Of a stretch of DNA of 64,000 nucleotides, positions 41,169 through 49,470 are shown piece by piece. Position 1 is the first letter of the stretch; each line of letters starts with the position of its first letter. The stretch comes from an uncultured Eubacteriales bacterium. GTDB lineage: Bacteria > Bacillota > Clostridia > Oscillospirales > Oscillospiraceae. Where the stretch lies: NCBI GenBank assembly GCA_900317375.1, contig ONGJ01000011.1, positions 1-64,000 of the forward strand. Reading direction: 5' to 3'. Made by a program: the position numbers and the translations under genes. The notes beneath the pieces were generated by a model that worked only from the letters and a program-made list of their open reading frames with translations, was not told the origin of the DNA and ran no database searches.

Positions 41169-42455
41169 TCAGGAAGCTTCGCCGAAGCTGCCGGGCCCTC
41201 CCTGTCCGCCGTGCGGACCATGGAAGCCGGAAGGGGGCTGGCCGCCGAAACCGGCGGGGATGTCGCCCGACATGTCGGGCGGTGTACCGAAGCTGCCGTG
41301 GCCGCCTTGTCCGCCCATGCCGCCCATGCCTCCGCGGCCGCCCATGAACTGGCTGTTGAGCTCGGTCACCTGCTGGCCGTTGACGGTTACGGTGCCGCCG
41401 GTGAAGCTTACGCTGCCGTCAAAATCGAAGGCAGATCCGGCTGTCACGGAAACCGTGCCGCCGCTGATGATGAGATTGCCGTTCGAGTCGATGCCGTCCG
41501 TGTCGCCGGCGCCCATGGTCACCGTAAGATTGCCGCCGGTGATTTCAACGGTGGGGGTATAGGCGTCCGACTTGTATGCGGCGTTGATGCCGTCATCGGA
41601 AGCCTGGATGCTGATGTCGCCGCTGCGGATCAGCACATAGGTTGCCTCGATGCCTTCGGCCGCATTCAGCGTGACCGTGCCGCCGGCGATATCGGCCTTG
41701 CCGTCGGCATGGACGGCATCGTCCCCGCATTGGGCGGTCAGGCTGCCGCCCAGAACGGTGACCGTGCCTTCCGAATGAATGCCGTCGGTACCCGCCTGGA
41801 TGCTGACAGACGCATCAAGCAGCGTGACGGCGTCCTTGCCGGTGAGGGCGGAAGCGGCTGACGAAACGATAAGATTCTTCGCGGTCACTACCAGGTCATC
41901 CTTTGAGACGACCGCGTGTTTGGTATTGCCGGTGATGCTGAGGCTGCCGGAGCCGTTGACGGTCAGATCGGCCTTGCTGAAGACTGCCGCGTCCACGGCC
42001 GTGTCCCCCTCATTGAGCGTATAGCCGGAGCCGTCGGATATACTGTTTTCGCTGCCCGCGGCTGCCGTGAGGAAGACTTTGTCCGCGCTGCGCACAAGGA
42101 TGGCGGGGCCGTCGGCATTCGCGATCTGCGCATTGTTCAGGACGATCTGCACCTTGTCCTCATCCCCTGCCTGGACTGTGAGCATCTGATTCTCATAGCT
42201 TCCGGAGAGGATATAGATTCCGGCCTCGCTGATCGTCAGATCGTCGCCGGGGGCGAGCGTCACGGCGGCGGAGGCATCGTACTCACCGGAAGCATCCCGA
42301 TCAGACACAAGGGACGCGGCTGAGTCCCCTGCCGTGTCCGGGGCGGCGCCGTCGGCCGCGGAAGCGTTGATCCGCAAGCAGAAGGCCGCGGCAAGGAAGA
42401 GAAGAGCACAGAGAGCGGCCGCTCCTCTTCTAAAGAATGCGATTGTCGTTTTCAC
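41169..42455 (-). CDS. Secreted Cthe_2159-like carbohydrate-binding beta-helix protein
   Basis: Exported protein of 428 residues with a signal peptide (residues 1-33). Most of the chain is a parallel beta-helix of the PF14262/Cthe_2159 type, with repeated GGTVTVNG, DGIHSEGTVTVLGGS and DDAVHADGKADIAGGT rungs. The C-terminal 55 residues are Gly/Met/Pro/Phe-rich (MGGRGGMGGMGGQGG). Cthe_2159 binds polygalacturonate and cellulose; binding here is inferred. It overlaps the DUF4956 gene by 4 bases and belongs to the VTC-DUF4956 cluster. It lies next to the group II intron remnant, but its own end looks complete. Confidence 0.85.
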   Translation of the reverse strand: MKTTIAFFRRGAAALCALLFLAAAFCLRINASAADGAAPDTAGDSAASLVSDRDASGEYDASAAVTLAPGDDLTISEAGIYILSGSYENQMLTVQAGDEDKVQIVLNNAQIANADGPAILVRSADKVFLTAAAGSENSISDGSGYTLNEGDTAVDAAVFSKADLTVNGSGSLSITGNTKHAVVSKDDLVVTAKNLIVSSAASALTGKDAVTLLDASVSIQAGTDGIHSEGTVTVLGGSLTAQCGDDAVHADGKADIAGGTVTLNAAEGIEATYVLIRSGDISIQASDDGINAAYKSDAYTPTVEITGGNLTVTMGAGDTDGIDSNGNLIISGGTVSVTAGSAFDFDGSVSFTGGTVTVNGQQVTELNSQFMGGRGGMGGMGGQGGHGSFGTPPDMSGDIPAGFGGQPPSGFHGPHGGQGGPGSFGEAS

Positions 42456-43120
42456 AGTTCGTCTCCTCCTTCAGCGGCGCATAAAAGCGCAATCTCGAGA
42501 TTTCCGTTCCTGCAGCGCAGGGCATCCAGGAATTCCTGCATCCGGCCGGGGTCTTTCATCTCCACCTGATAGTCGAGCTTGTACAGGCTGCCCATATTGG
42601 CAGTCTTCGCCCTCATGAGCTTCCATTCTTTCGTATACTCACGAAAGAGATCGTCAAAGGCATCGGCAAAGTGCAGCGACTCGGGAACCGTGATCCGCAG
42701 ATCCAGAAAGCGGTCACAGCTCATGGGAATGCGCGACAGCAGGACGATCACGAGCGAAGCGATCACGGTAAAGAGCAGGGCCACCGCCAGATAGCCCGCC
42801 GCGCAGGCCAGGCCTGCCGTCATGACCAGAAAGATGGCCGAGATGTCCTTTGCCCTTCCTGCAGCCGAGCGGAAGCGGACCAGCGAGAACGCGCCTGCCA
42901 CGGCGATGCCGGTTCCGACGCTGCCGTTGACCATGACGATGACGGTGGTCACAATGATGGGCAGGACGACCAGAGAGAGCAGAAAGCTGCGGCTGGATGC
43001 GCTGTCGCGGGAGAGGGCAAGCGCGGCGACAGCCCCGCAGAGGCCGGCGCAGAGCAGGCAGGCCAGATAGATGCCCACTGAAAACTGATTGGTCAGGACC
43101 GTATTAAAGATTGACAGCAT
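42452..43120 (-). CDS. DUF4956 membrane protein
   Basis: A 222-residue protein with four to five membrane helices in its first 130 residues and a soluble C-terminal domain of about 90 residues. The central motif GTGIAVAGAFSLVRFRSAAG, followed by RAKDISAIFLVM, identifies the DUF4956 family (MgtC/YhiD-like core). The family co-occurs with VTC-domain proteins in Clostridia; the biochemical role is unknown. It overlaps the VTC gene by 17 bases and the next gene by 4, showing one operon. Confidence 0.87.
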   Translation of the reverse strand: MLSIFNTVLTNQFSVGIYLACLLCAGLCGAVAALALSRDSASSRSFLLSLVVLPIIVTTVIVMVNGSVGTGIAVAGAFSLVRFRSAAGRAKDISAIFLVMTAGLACAAGYLAVALLFTVIASLVIVLLSRIPMSCDRFLDLRITVPESLHFADAFDDLFREYTKEWKLMRAKTANMGSLYKLDYQVEMKDPGRMQEFLDALRCRNGNLEIALLCAAEGGDEL

Positions 43121-43847
43121 GTTGCATTCCTCCTTTGATAAGGGACAGCGTATTATTCTTTTCCTTCAGCATCCGGGTATAGGCGGTCCCGTACTTGGAA
43201 AAACTGCCGGGAAGGATGTTCTCTTCATCCAGGGCATTCGCCAGCCAAAGCGGCATGGCACCGGCGGTTTTGATCTCGAGCAGGACGCAGCCCTTCGGCA
43301 GCAGGGCGATCCCTGCCGAACCGCGGCTCAGGGAGAGGTCGCTCTCCCGGCAGCGGATGTTCCGGTCGAAAGTCAGCCGGAGGTCCGGATGCTCCTCATC
43401 GAACCAGGCCTCGCGCTCGCAGGCGATCATCATGGCCGGCCGGGGGCGGCCGTAGAGCCGCATGGCCCAGTCGATCTCGTTCATAATCTGGCTGTTACAG
43501 GGCCGGATTCCGTACCGGAGATAGGCCTCGGCCTGCCGCAGGGTCATGACCTCGCGGCGTTTATAAACCACGCCGCCGAACTTCTTTTTCAGTTCCAGAA
43601 AGACCCTGGTCTCGGCAGAGGCCGTCCCATAACTGCGCAGACGCAGCTTTTCCTTATAATCGACAGCCTCGATCGAGCTGCGGATGATGCGGTAGTCCGG
43701 CGTATCCAGGTAGAGGCTCAGGACCGTGCTGCGGCCGTAGGCATCCGGCGTCAGGTGCGGACCGACTTTCCGAAGCAGCGCCTCGTATTGGGTCTCTGTG
43801 AGCAGGTATTTCTTTTCGATTCTCTTGAAACTGGTGATCGCCTCCAT
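43104..43847 (-). CDS. VTC-domain protein (polyphosphate polymerase-like)
   Basis: A 247-residue protein of the VTC domain family, a triphosphate-tunnel fold. In yeast Vtc4 this domain makes polyphosphate from ATP. Visible features: FKRIEKKYLLTETQYEAL, VLSLYLDTPDY, KEKLRLRSYG, VFLELKKKFGGVVYKRRE, LTFDRNIRCR and LLEIKTAGAMP. Alternating Lys/Arg/Glu residues line the tunnel strands. It is the first gene of a three-gene unit with DUF4956 and the carbohydrate-binding protein. Start at 43847 follows AAGGAGGCGCTCAA. Whether bacterial versions of this cluster make polyphosphate is not established. Confidence 0.87.
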   Translation of the reverse strand: MEAITSFKRIEKKYLLTETQYEALLRKVGPHLTPDAYGRSTVLSLYLDTPDYRIIRSSIEAVDYKEKLRLRSYGTASAETRVFLELKKKFGGVVYKRREVMTLRQAEAYLRYGIRPCNSQIMNEIDWAMRLYGRPRPAMMIACEREAWFDEEHPDLRLTFDRNIRCRESDLSLSRGSAGIALLPKGCVLLEIKTAGAMPLWLANALDEENILPGSFSKYGTAYTRMLKEKNNTLSLIKGGMQHAVNL

Positions 43848-43927
43848 TTGAGCGCCTCCTTTTCTGTCCCGTTTCTGGGGATATCATAAGAGACCAAACT
43901 TAAATGAACTTTAAAGAAAAATTATTC

Positions 43928-43996
43928 CATAAAAAAGGGGCTGTGAAAAAAAGATGAGTAAAACTCATCCGGACTTCACAGCCCGCTTTTTTATGG
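43928..43996 (+). repeat. Inverted hairpin repeat, left copy
   Basis: About 65 bases with outer arms GGGCTGTGAA / TTCACAGCCC and an inner GATGAG/CTCATC hairpin, preceded by A and followed by CGCTTTTTT, so it also looks like a terminator. An inverted copy with only a few mismatches lies at 47060-47128. Confidence 0.85.
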
Positions 43997-45539
43997 AGGA
44001 ACCCGAGTCATCTGCACCCATGGTGGGTAACAGAAGCGTAGTTTACAAGTAAAAATAGAAAAGCCACCGCAATTCTCCTATACTGAGTTTGCCACACAAC
44101 AGTAAACAGAAGAAGAGCAATGGCTTCAATACTCAGTATACTCAAAAACATCATAAATCTCAATAGGGTTCATATAGAAAAACAGGAATATGTGACCACA
44201 CCGACTCAACGTTTTGGCGAGATCTACGAAGAGAAGCAACTTCATATAAGGCTGCGGCCGACTCGAAATTATCAGGATCGCTGTCCGGTATGTGGGAAGA
44301 AGTGCCCGGGATACGACTACAAGAACAATGAAGAGAGTTGGTGGAGAGCTTCCAATCTGAATGGAGTGCCGGTGTATCTCTTCTATCAGCGCCAGAGAAT
44401 TGAGTGCAGAAAGCACGGCGTGAGAGCTGAGTATGTACCGTGGGCAGATGGAGACAGTCGCTTCACGGAAGCCTTCAACAATGATGTTGCCTGGATGGCA
44501 TTACAGATGTCCAAGTTGGCTGTGTCTGTTCTAATGAAAATCAACTGGAGAACTGTTGGGAACTGCATCAAGACAGCGCATGACAGGATAGAGCCGGATG
44601 TCAGTGTACGGTTGCACGGGCTTCGGCGTATCTGCGTAGATGAAACCAGCTACCGCAAGGGACACTCCTACATTACCGTAGTCTATGACATGGACAGGAA
44701 TCAGGTCGTCTGGGTACATGAGGATCACGGCCAGGAGATATTCGCGCAATTCTGCAAGTTGTTAACGGAGGAAGAAAGAACTCAGATTGAGATTGTAGCC
44801 GGCGACGGTGCCAGGTGGATTGATACGTGCACAAAGAAGTATTTCCCCAACGCCATACGATGTGTAGATATCTTCCATGTTGTCGAATGGGCAAACGAAG
44901 CGTTGGATGATGTTCGAACCAATACCGCAGCCAAAGCACGGCGGGATTATTCCAGGAAGAAAGAGCAATTCAGGAAACTGGAAGCGGAACAGGAGCAACG
45001 CCGTACCGAGGCAGAGGAAGAACTGGCTTCCATGTCAAAGAGGGGCCGCCCGAGCTGTCGGCGAAAAGAACTCGAGGCATTTCTGCAGGAGATGGAAGTA
45101 TTTTCCCGCTTTGAGCAGTCTCAGCCAAAGAAGAAAGGTCGTCATCCAAAGGAGCAATTCTTTTCCGATCACCAGGAAATTTTGAATGATCTCGCGCAGC
45201 GGGCAAAAGACATCAAGGGCGCGAGATACGCTCTTGGGCACAAGCCGGAAAATCGTACGGAAGCACAGACAGAGCGGCTGAAACTGATCGAAAATTCATA
45301 TCCTGACCTGTACAGGGCCTACCAACTGAAAGAAACCCTGCGCCTCATTCTCCGTCTGAAAGACAGTATTCTCGCTGTCATAGAACTGGATCTGTGGATT
45401 GTCGACGCGTCCAAATGCGGGCTGAGACCAATGGAGGAATTGGCTGAGAAAATCAAACGGCACCGCGAAAACATCCTCAATTCCATTCGGTTTCAGGCCA
45501 ACAGCGCCAAAAGCGAGTCAACGAATACGACTATTATTA

Positions 45540-46681
45540 ACTTGGCAATAAAATATCCGCAATAATCTATGTACATTTGAGCAAATCTGTAGTATAATAA
45601 GGGCATGGATACCATTGAGAAAACTGACTACAGAAAAGCTTCGCCTGAAGCCATTTATGAAGCGCGGAAAATCGTTATACGCATGTGGAAATCCAAAAAG
45701 ATGGTAGCGGAGATTGTTAAAGCTACTGGCTTCTCCCAAGACACCGTGTATGTAACGATCCGTGCATTCAAAAAAGGCGGGATGAAAGCACTGAAACCAA
45801 AGGTGCGTGGCCGCAAAGTCGGTGAAAAACGCCACCTTTCGCCAGAACAGGAATCTGAGATCTTCAACATGCTGGTAGATCACAATCCTGAGCAATACAA
45901 GATCAAAGGCTGCATGTGGACACGTGACAGCGTAAGAGAACTGATACTCCAGAAATATGGGCTAGACATGCCCCTGCGTACTATAGGAGAGTATCTCAGG
46001 CGTTGGGGACTGACTGTGCAGCGTCCTGCGAAGCAGGAAAGGAATCAAAAGCCGGAGCAGGTAGAGGCATGGTTGAATGAACAATATCCGGAGATTCATA
46101 CTGCAGCAAAGGCCGAAAATGCTGAGATTTTCTGGGGCGATGAAACAGCTGTGCAGAATGTGGCCAACTATGCCCGAGGATATGCTCCAAAGGGACAAAC
46201 CCCTGTGGTAAAGGTCCAGGCCAAGAAAATGCATATCAATATGATCAGTGCAATCAGCAACCAGGGACGACTGCATTTTATGCTGTATTCCGATGCTATC
46301 AACTCGGACCGATTAATTGAATTCATGCAGGCCCTTATCAAGACTGCTGCAGGAAGAAAAGTATTTTTCATTCTCGACAATTTGAAAGTTCACCACAGTA
46401 AAAAGGTCTCAGAATGGGTAGATGACCATAAGAGTGAGATAGCTTTGTTCCATCTGCCGCCATACTCTCCGGAGTACAATCCCGATGAGTATCTCAACAA
46501 TGATCTGAAACACAATATTGGTACACAGGCCATGGCAAAAGATGTCAAGGAACTGGAAGACCACACAAATTCATTCATGAAGCATCTTGCCGAAGATACA
46601 GATCATGTAAAGTCATATTTTGATCACCCGGCTATAAAAACATATAAGTTGGATCGAATTGGGGATATTTAATTGCCGGAT
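45540..46681 (+). mobile_element. IS630-family insertion sequence
   Basis: A 1142-bp element flanked by a TA duplication (45538-45539 and 46682-46683), the hallmark of IS630/Tc1 insertion. Imperfect inverted ends share GGCAAT-N-AAATATCC-N-CAA. It carries one transposase gene in the same direction as the ISL3 transposase that it interrupts. Confidence 0.9.
45605..46672 (+). CDS. IS630-family transposase
   Basis: DDE transposase of 355 residues that cuts and pastes the IS630 element at TA sites. The N-terminal part has paired HTH domains (KMVAEIVKATGFSQDTVYVT and the region around TRDSVRELILQKYGL). The catalytic triad is Asp in IFWGDETAVQN, Asp in FFILDNLKVHHSKK, and Glu in SPEYNPDEYLNNDLK. 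The gene nearly fills the element and looks intact, so the copy may be active. GC content is visibly lower than in the surrounding chromosome. Confidence 0.93.
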   Translation: MDTIEKTDYRKASPEAIYEARKIVIRMWKSKKMVAEIVKATGFSQDTVYVTIRAFKKGGMKALKPKVRGRKVGEKRHLSPEQESEIFNMLVDHNPEQYKIKGCMWTRDSVRELILQKYGLDMPLRTIGEYLRRWGLTVQRPAKQERNQKPEQVEAWLNEQYPEIHTAAKAENAEIFWGDETAVQNVANYARGYAPKGQTPVVKVQAKKMHINMISAISNQGRLHFMLYSDAINSDRLIEFMQALIKTAAGRKVFFILDNLKVHHSKKVSEWVDDHKSEIALFHLPPYSPEYNPDEYLNNDLKHNIGTQAMAKDVKELEDHTNSFMKHLAEDTDHVKSYFDHPAIKTYKLDRIGDI

Positions 46682-46918
46682 TAATAAGACCATGATCAAG
46701 ATGGCGAGAGGTTTTCGTAACTTTGAAAATATGAAGGCTCTAATTTACCTCAAATGCTCGGATTTGGTGATTCCGCTTCATAATCGCCCGCAATCTTCTG
46801 CCGAAAGACGAGCTGCTATGCGGCTGAAAGCTGCTGACCATCGAAGAATCAGAGAGGAAGCCAAAAGATACCCGGAAATCATAGCCAGCCAAGTTGTGTT
46901 ATAGCTTGATTACCCACC

Positions 46919-47060
46919 GCTTGGCAGCGGGGTTGGCCAAGCGCCGGGGGCCACCTTCTCGTGAAGGGGGCTCCCAAGAGCGAGAACCCGCGTAAAACCT
47001 GCTATCTTGCACTCGGTACGGCTATTATTCGCCCACCCTCAGTGCAGATGAGCCAGGAAC
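46919..47060. other. Non-coding tail between IS element and right repeat
   Basis: No gene seen. It holds a perfect CGCTTGGC/GCCAAGCG hairpin (46918-46945) and a GC-rich hairpin around CCTTC-TCGT-GAAGG (46953-46966). On the minus strand TCATCTGCAC-N4-GGTGGG matches, with identical spacing, the sequence just past the left repeat at 44009-44027. Confidence 0.5.
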
Positions 47061-47128
47061 CCAGAAAAAAGCGGGCTGTGAAGTCCGGATGCGTTTTATT
47101 CATCTTTTTTTCACAGCCCCTTTTTATG
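47060..47128 (-). repeat. Inverted hairpin repeat, right copy
   Basis: Reverse-complement copy of the left repeat at 43928-43996, differing at about two positions in the loop region. It lies just downstream of the tcdA stop at 47136 and would work as that operon's terminator: on the minus strand it ends CGCTTTTTT. Confidence 0.85.
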
Positions 47129-47135
47129 CCCGTAT

Positions 47136-47846
47136 TCAGCTTTCCCTGATCAGATCGTTGACGACTTCGGCGGCGAGGAGAAGGCCGGCGACGGCCGGGA
47201 CGAAGGCCGTGGAACCGGGGATCGAGGGAGCCAGTCCGTCCTCCGGGTCGGTGAAGGGCTGCACCGGTTCCTCCGGCGACCAGACCACCTTCAGCCTGTC
47301 GATGCCGCGGCGGCGGCATTCCTTTCGCATGATGCGCGCCAGGGGGCAGACCGAGGTCTCATAGAGGTCTGAAACGCGCAGCAGGGAGGGATTCTTCTTG
47401 TTCCCTGTCCCCATGGCCGAGATGATCGGCACGCCGGCGGATTTGGCCATCCCGGCAAGGAGAAGCTTCGCCGTGACGGTGTCGACGCAGTCGACGATAT
47501 AATCATAGTGAGAAAAATCCCAGTCACCGGCCGTGTCGGGCAGAAAGAACGTGCGGTGGACCGTGACAAGGCAGTCGGGGTTGATGTCGAGGACCCGCTC
47601 CTTCGCCGCGTCCGCCTTAAAGCTGCCCAGGGTCCGTCCGGTGGCCAGAATCTGGCGGTTGAAGTTGGAGAGGCTCACAACATCATGGTCCACCAGGTCC
47701 AGCGCCCCGATGCCCGAGCGTGCCAGCGCCTCGAGGGCATAGCCCCCGACCCCGCCGAGGCCGAACACGGCCACGCGGCTGCCGGCCAGCTTTTTCACCG
47801 CGTCCGGGCCATAGACGCGCTCCGTCCGCGTAAAGCGGCTTTCCAT
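47136..47846 (-). CDS. tcdA: tRNA threonylcarbamoyladenosine dehydratase (TcdA)
   Basis: E1-like enzyme of 236 residues that uses ATP to close the hydantoin ring of t6A37 in tRNA. Motifs: AVFGLGGVGGYALEALARSG (nucleotide binding), DLVDHDVVSLSNFNRQ, VDCVDTVTAKLLL, and Cys-containing SVCPLARIMRKECR. The start at 47846 lies 14 bases past the gltX-strand stop, with CGGGAAG upstream; the longer in-frame reading overlaps gltX and is rejected. It probably shares a transcript with gltX, pairing two tRNA-related genes. Confidence 0.92.
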   Translation of the reverse strand: MESRFTRTERVYGPDAVKKLAGSRVAVFGLGGVGGYALEALARSGIGALDLVDHDVVSLSNFNRQILATGRTLGSFKADAAKERVLDINPDCLVTVHRTFFLPDTAGDWDFSHYDYIVDCVDTVTAKLLLAGMAKSAGVPIISAMGTGNKKNPSLLRVSDLYETSVCPLARIMRKECRRRGIDRLKVVWSPEEPVQPFTDPEDGLAPSIPGSTAFVPAVAGLLLAAEVVNDLIRES

Positions 47847-47860
47847 CTTCCCGGGACTGC

Positions 47861-49345
47861 TTACTGCAGCTTTGAGAGCCCGATGCGCAGACGGCGCAGG
47901 GTCTCTTCCCGGCCGAGAATGCGGCAGATCTCCACCGCGCCGCCGGGCGTGACGGCCTTGCCCGCCGCCGCGATCCGCACGGGCCACATGACCTTGGCGT
48001 TCTTGACGCCCCACTCCTCCGCGAGGGCAGTCATGGCCTGCAGGATCGTTTCGTCGTCCCAATCGGGCAGGGCCTCAAAGGCGGGGATGATCCGCTCGAG
48101 CACCTGGCGTGAGCTCTCGGCGTCGGACTTGGACTTTTTATGCGTGAAGAGCTCGGCGTCATACTCCGGCAGCTCGTCGAAAAAGTCCAGCTTCTCCGGG
48201 ATCTCGGTCAGCAGCTCGGTACGCTGCTGCAGGAGGCCGGCGATGGCGGCAAGGTCCATGCCTTCCTTATGCACGGCCTGACGGATATAGGGCTCGGCTA
48301 CCCGGGCAAAGTCCTCGGGCGGCATTGCGCGGATGTATTCGGCGTTGAAGTAGCGCAGCTTCTCGATATCAAAGATGGCCGGCGATTTGGACACGCCGGA
48401 GATGCTGAAGATGTCCTTCAGCTCGGAGAGGCTGTAGATTTCGCGCTCTCCCCCGGGGCTCCAGCCCAGCAGGGCCACATAGTTGATCACCGCGTCCGTC
48501 AGATAGCCCTGGGCGATCAGGTCTTCATACGAGGGGTCACCGTGGCGCTTGGACATCTTGTTGTGCTGATCCCGCATGACCGGGCTGCAGTGCACGTACT
48601 TCGGAATCTCCCAGCCGAAGCCCTCGTAAAGCAGGTTGTACTTCGGCGCGGAGGAGAGATACTCGCTGCCGCGCACCACGTGGGTGATGCCCATCAGATG
48701 GTCGTCGATGACATTGGCGAAATTATAGGTCGGCAGGCCGTCGCGCTTCATGAGGACCTGATCGTCCAGGGTGCTGTTTTCCACCCGGATATCGCCGAAG
48801 ATTTCATCATGAAAGACCGTCTCGCCCTCGTGCGGGACCTTCTGGCGGATGACATAGGGCTCTCCGGCCGCGGCACGGCGGTCGGCCTCCTCCGGGTCGA
48901 GCGCGCGGCAGGGATCATCCCTGCGGGCAAAGTCGCCGCTGTCCTCCTCGCTCTCCGCCTTCTCGCAGAAGCAGCGGTAGGCGTGTCCGCGCCGGATCAG
49001 GAGCTCGGCATACTTTCCGTAAAGCCCCCGTCTCTCGGTCTGGATATAGGGGCCGACGGGGCCGCCGAGGTCCGGGCCCTCGTCATGGGTCAGGCCGCAC
49101 TCGCTCAGGGTCTTATAGATGACATCCACGGCGCCTTCCACCAGGCGCCCCTGATCGGTGTCCTCAATGCGCAGGATAAAGGTGCCGTCCGCGTGACGGG
49201 CGATCAGCCAGGTATACAGGGCGGTTCTCAGGTTGCCGACGTGCATGTAGCCGGTGGGTGAGGGCGCAAAACGCGTGCGCACCTTCCCATGCGGGATTCT
49301 CGCCTCCATCTCTTCAAACCATTTGCTGTCTATTGCTTCAGGCAT
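47861..49345 (-). CDS. gltX: Glutamyl-tRNA synthetase
   Basis: Class I aminoacyl-tRNA synthetase of 494 residues that charges tRNA-Glu. RFAPSPTGYMHVGNLRTALY holds the HIGH-type signature (YMHVGN) and KMSKRHGDP the KMSKS-type loop. The zinc-domain region reads YRCFCEKAE. The C-terminal anticodon-binding helical domain spans from about residue 330. The start follows AGGAGGAAACGG. It is the first gene of a two-gene unit with tcdA and lies divergent from trpS. Confidence 0.97.
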   Translation of the reverse strand: MPEAIDSKWFEEMEARIPHGKVRTRFAPSPTGYMHVGNLRTALYTWLIARHADGTFILRIEDTDQGRLVEGAVDVIYKTLSECGLTHDEGPDLGGPVGPYIQTERRGLYGKYAELLIRRGHAYRCFCEKAESEEDSGDFARRDDPCRALDPEEADRRAAAGEPYVIRQKVPHEGETVFHDEIFGDIRVENSTLDDQVLMKRDGLPTYNFANVIDDHLMGITHVVRGSEYLSSAPKYNLLYEGFGWEIPKYVHCSPVMRDQHNKMSKRHGDPSYEDLIAQGYLTDAVINYVALLGWSPGGEREIYSLSELKDIFSISGVSKSPAIFDIEKLRYFNAEYIRAMPPEDFARVAEPYIRQAVHKEGMDLAAIAGLLQQRTELLTEIPEKLDFFDELPEYDAELFTHKKSKSDAESSRQVLERIIPAFEALPDWDDETILQAMTALAEEWGVKNAKVMWPVRIAAAGKAVTPGGAVEICRILGREETLRRLRIGLSKLQ

Positions 49346-49401
49346 GTTCCGTTTCCTCCTGTGTGTTTTTCACGTCCTTTATTTTATTTACATTTTACCT
49401 G

Positions 49402-49430
49402 TTGTCAAGCAGAACTTAATCTGGTAGAAT
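49402..49430 (+). promoter_or_regulatory. Promoter of trpS
   Basis: TTGTCA (49402-49407), 17-base spacer, TAGAAT (49425-49430), 40 bases before the ATG at 49471. Confidence 0.65.
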
Positions 49431-49470
49431 ATGTTGATTTTATCACAAGATATCGTTATGGAGCGTCAAT

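Larger units (their letters stand above)
44120..46904 (+). pseudogene. ISL3 transposase split by an IS630 insertion
   Basis: The first part (44120 to 45539) encodes the zinc-finger region CPVCGKKCPGYDYKNN and the DDE core (VDETSYRKGHSYI, IVAGDGARWID, RCVDIFHVVEWANE), ending at SESTNTTI. The C-terminal part resumes at 46684 (NKTMIKMARGFRNFENMKAL, then IYLKCSDLVIP). Joining 45539 to 46684 keeps the frame (ATT ATT AAT AAG), giving a continuous transposase. As it stands the first part reads only a few foreign codons before stopping, so transposase function is probably lost. Confidence 0.85.
44022..46918 (+). mobile_element. ISL3-family insertion sequence interrupted by IS630
   Basis: The outer element carries a transposase of the ISL3 family. 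Candidate terminal repeats are GGTGGGTAA at 44022-44030 and TTACCCACC at 46910-46918. No 8-base target duplication is seen next to them, so the ends are provisional. The uninterrupted length would be about 1.75 kb after removing the 1.14-kb inner element. Confidence 0.65.

Noticed and set aside
44014..46926. 8-base target duplication of the ISL3 element
   Set aside because: The bases beside the presumed ends (GCACCCAT and GCTTGGCA) do not match, so no duplication is claimed.
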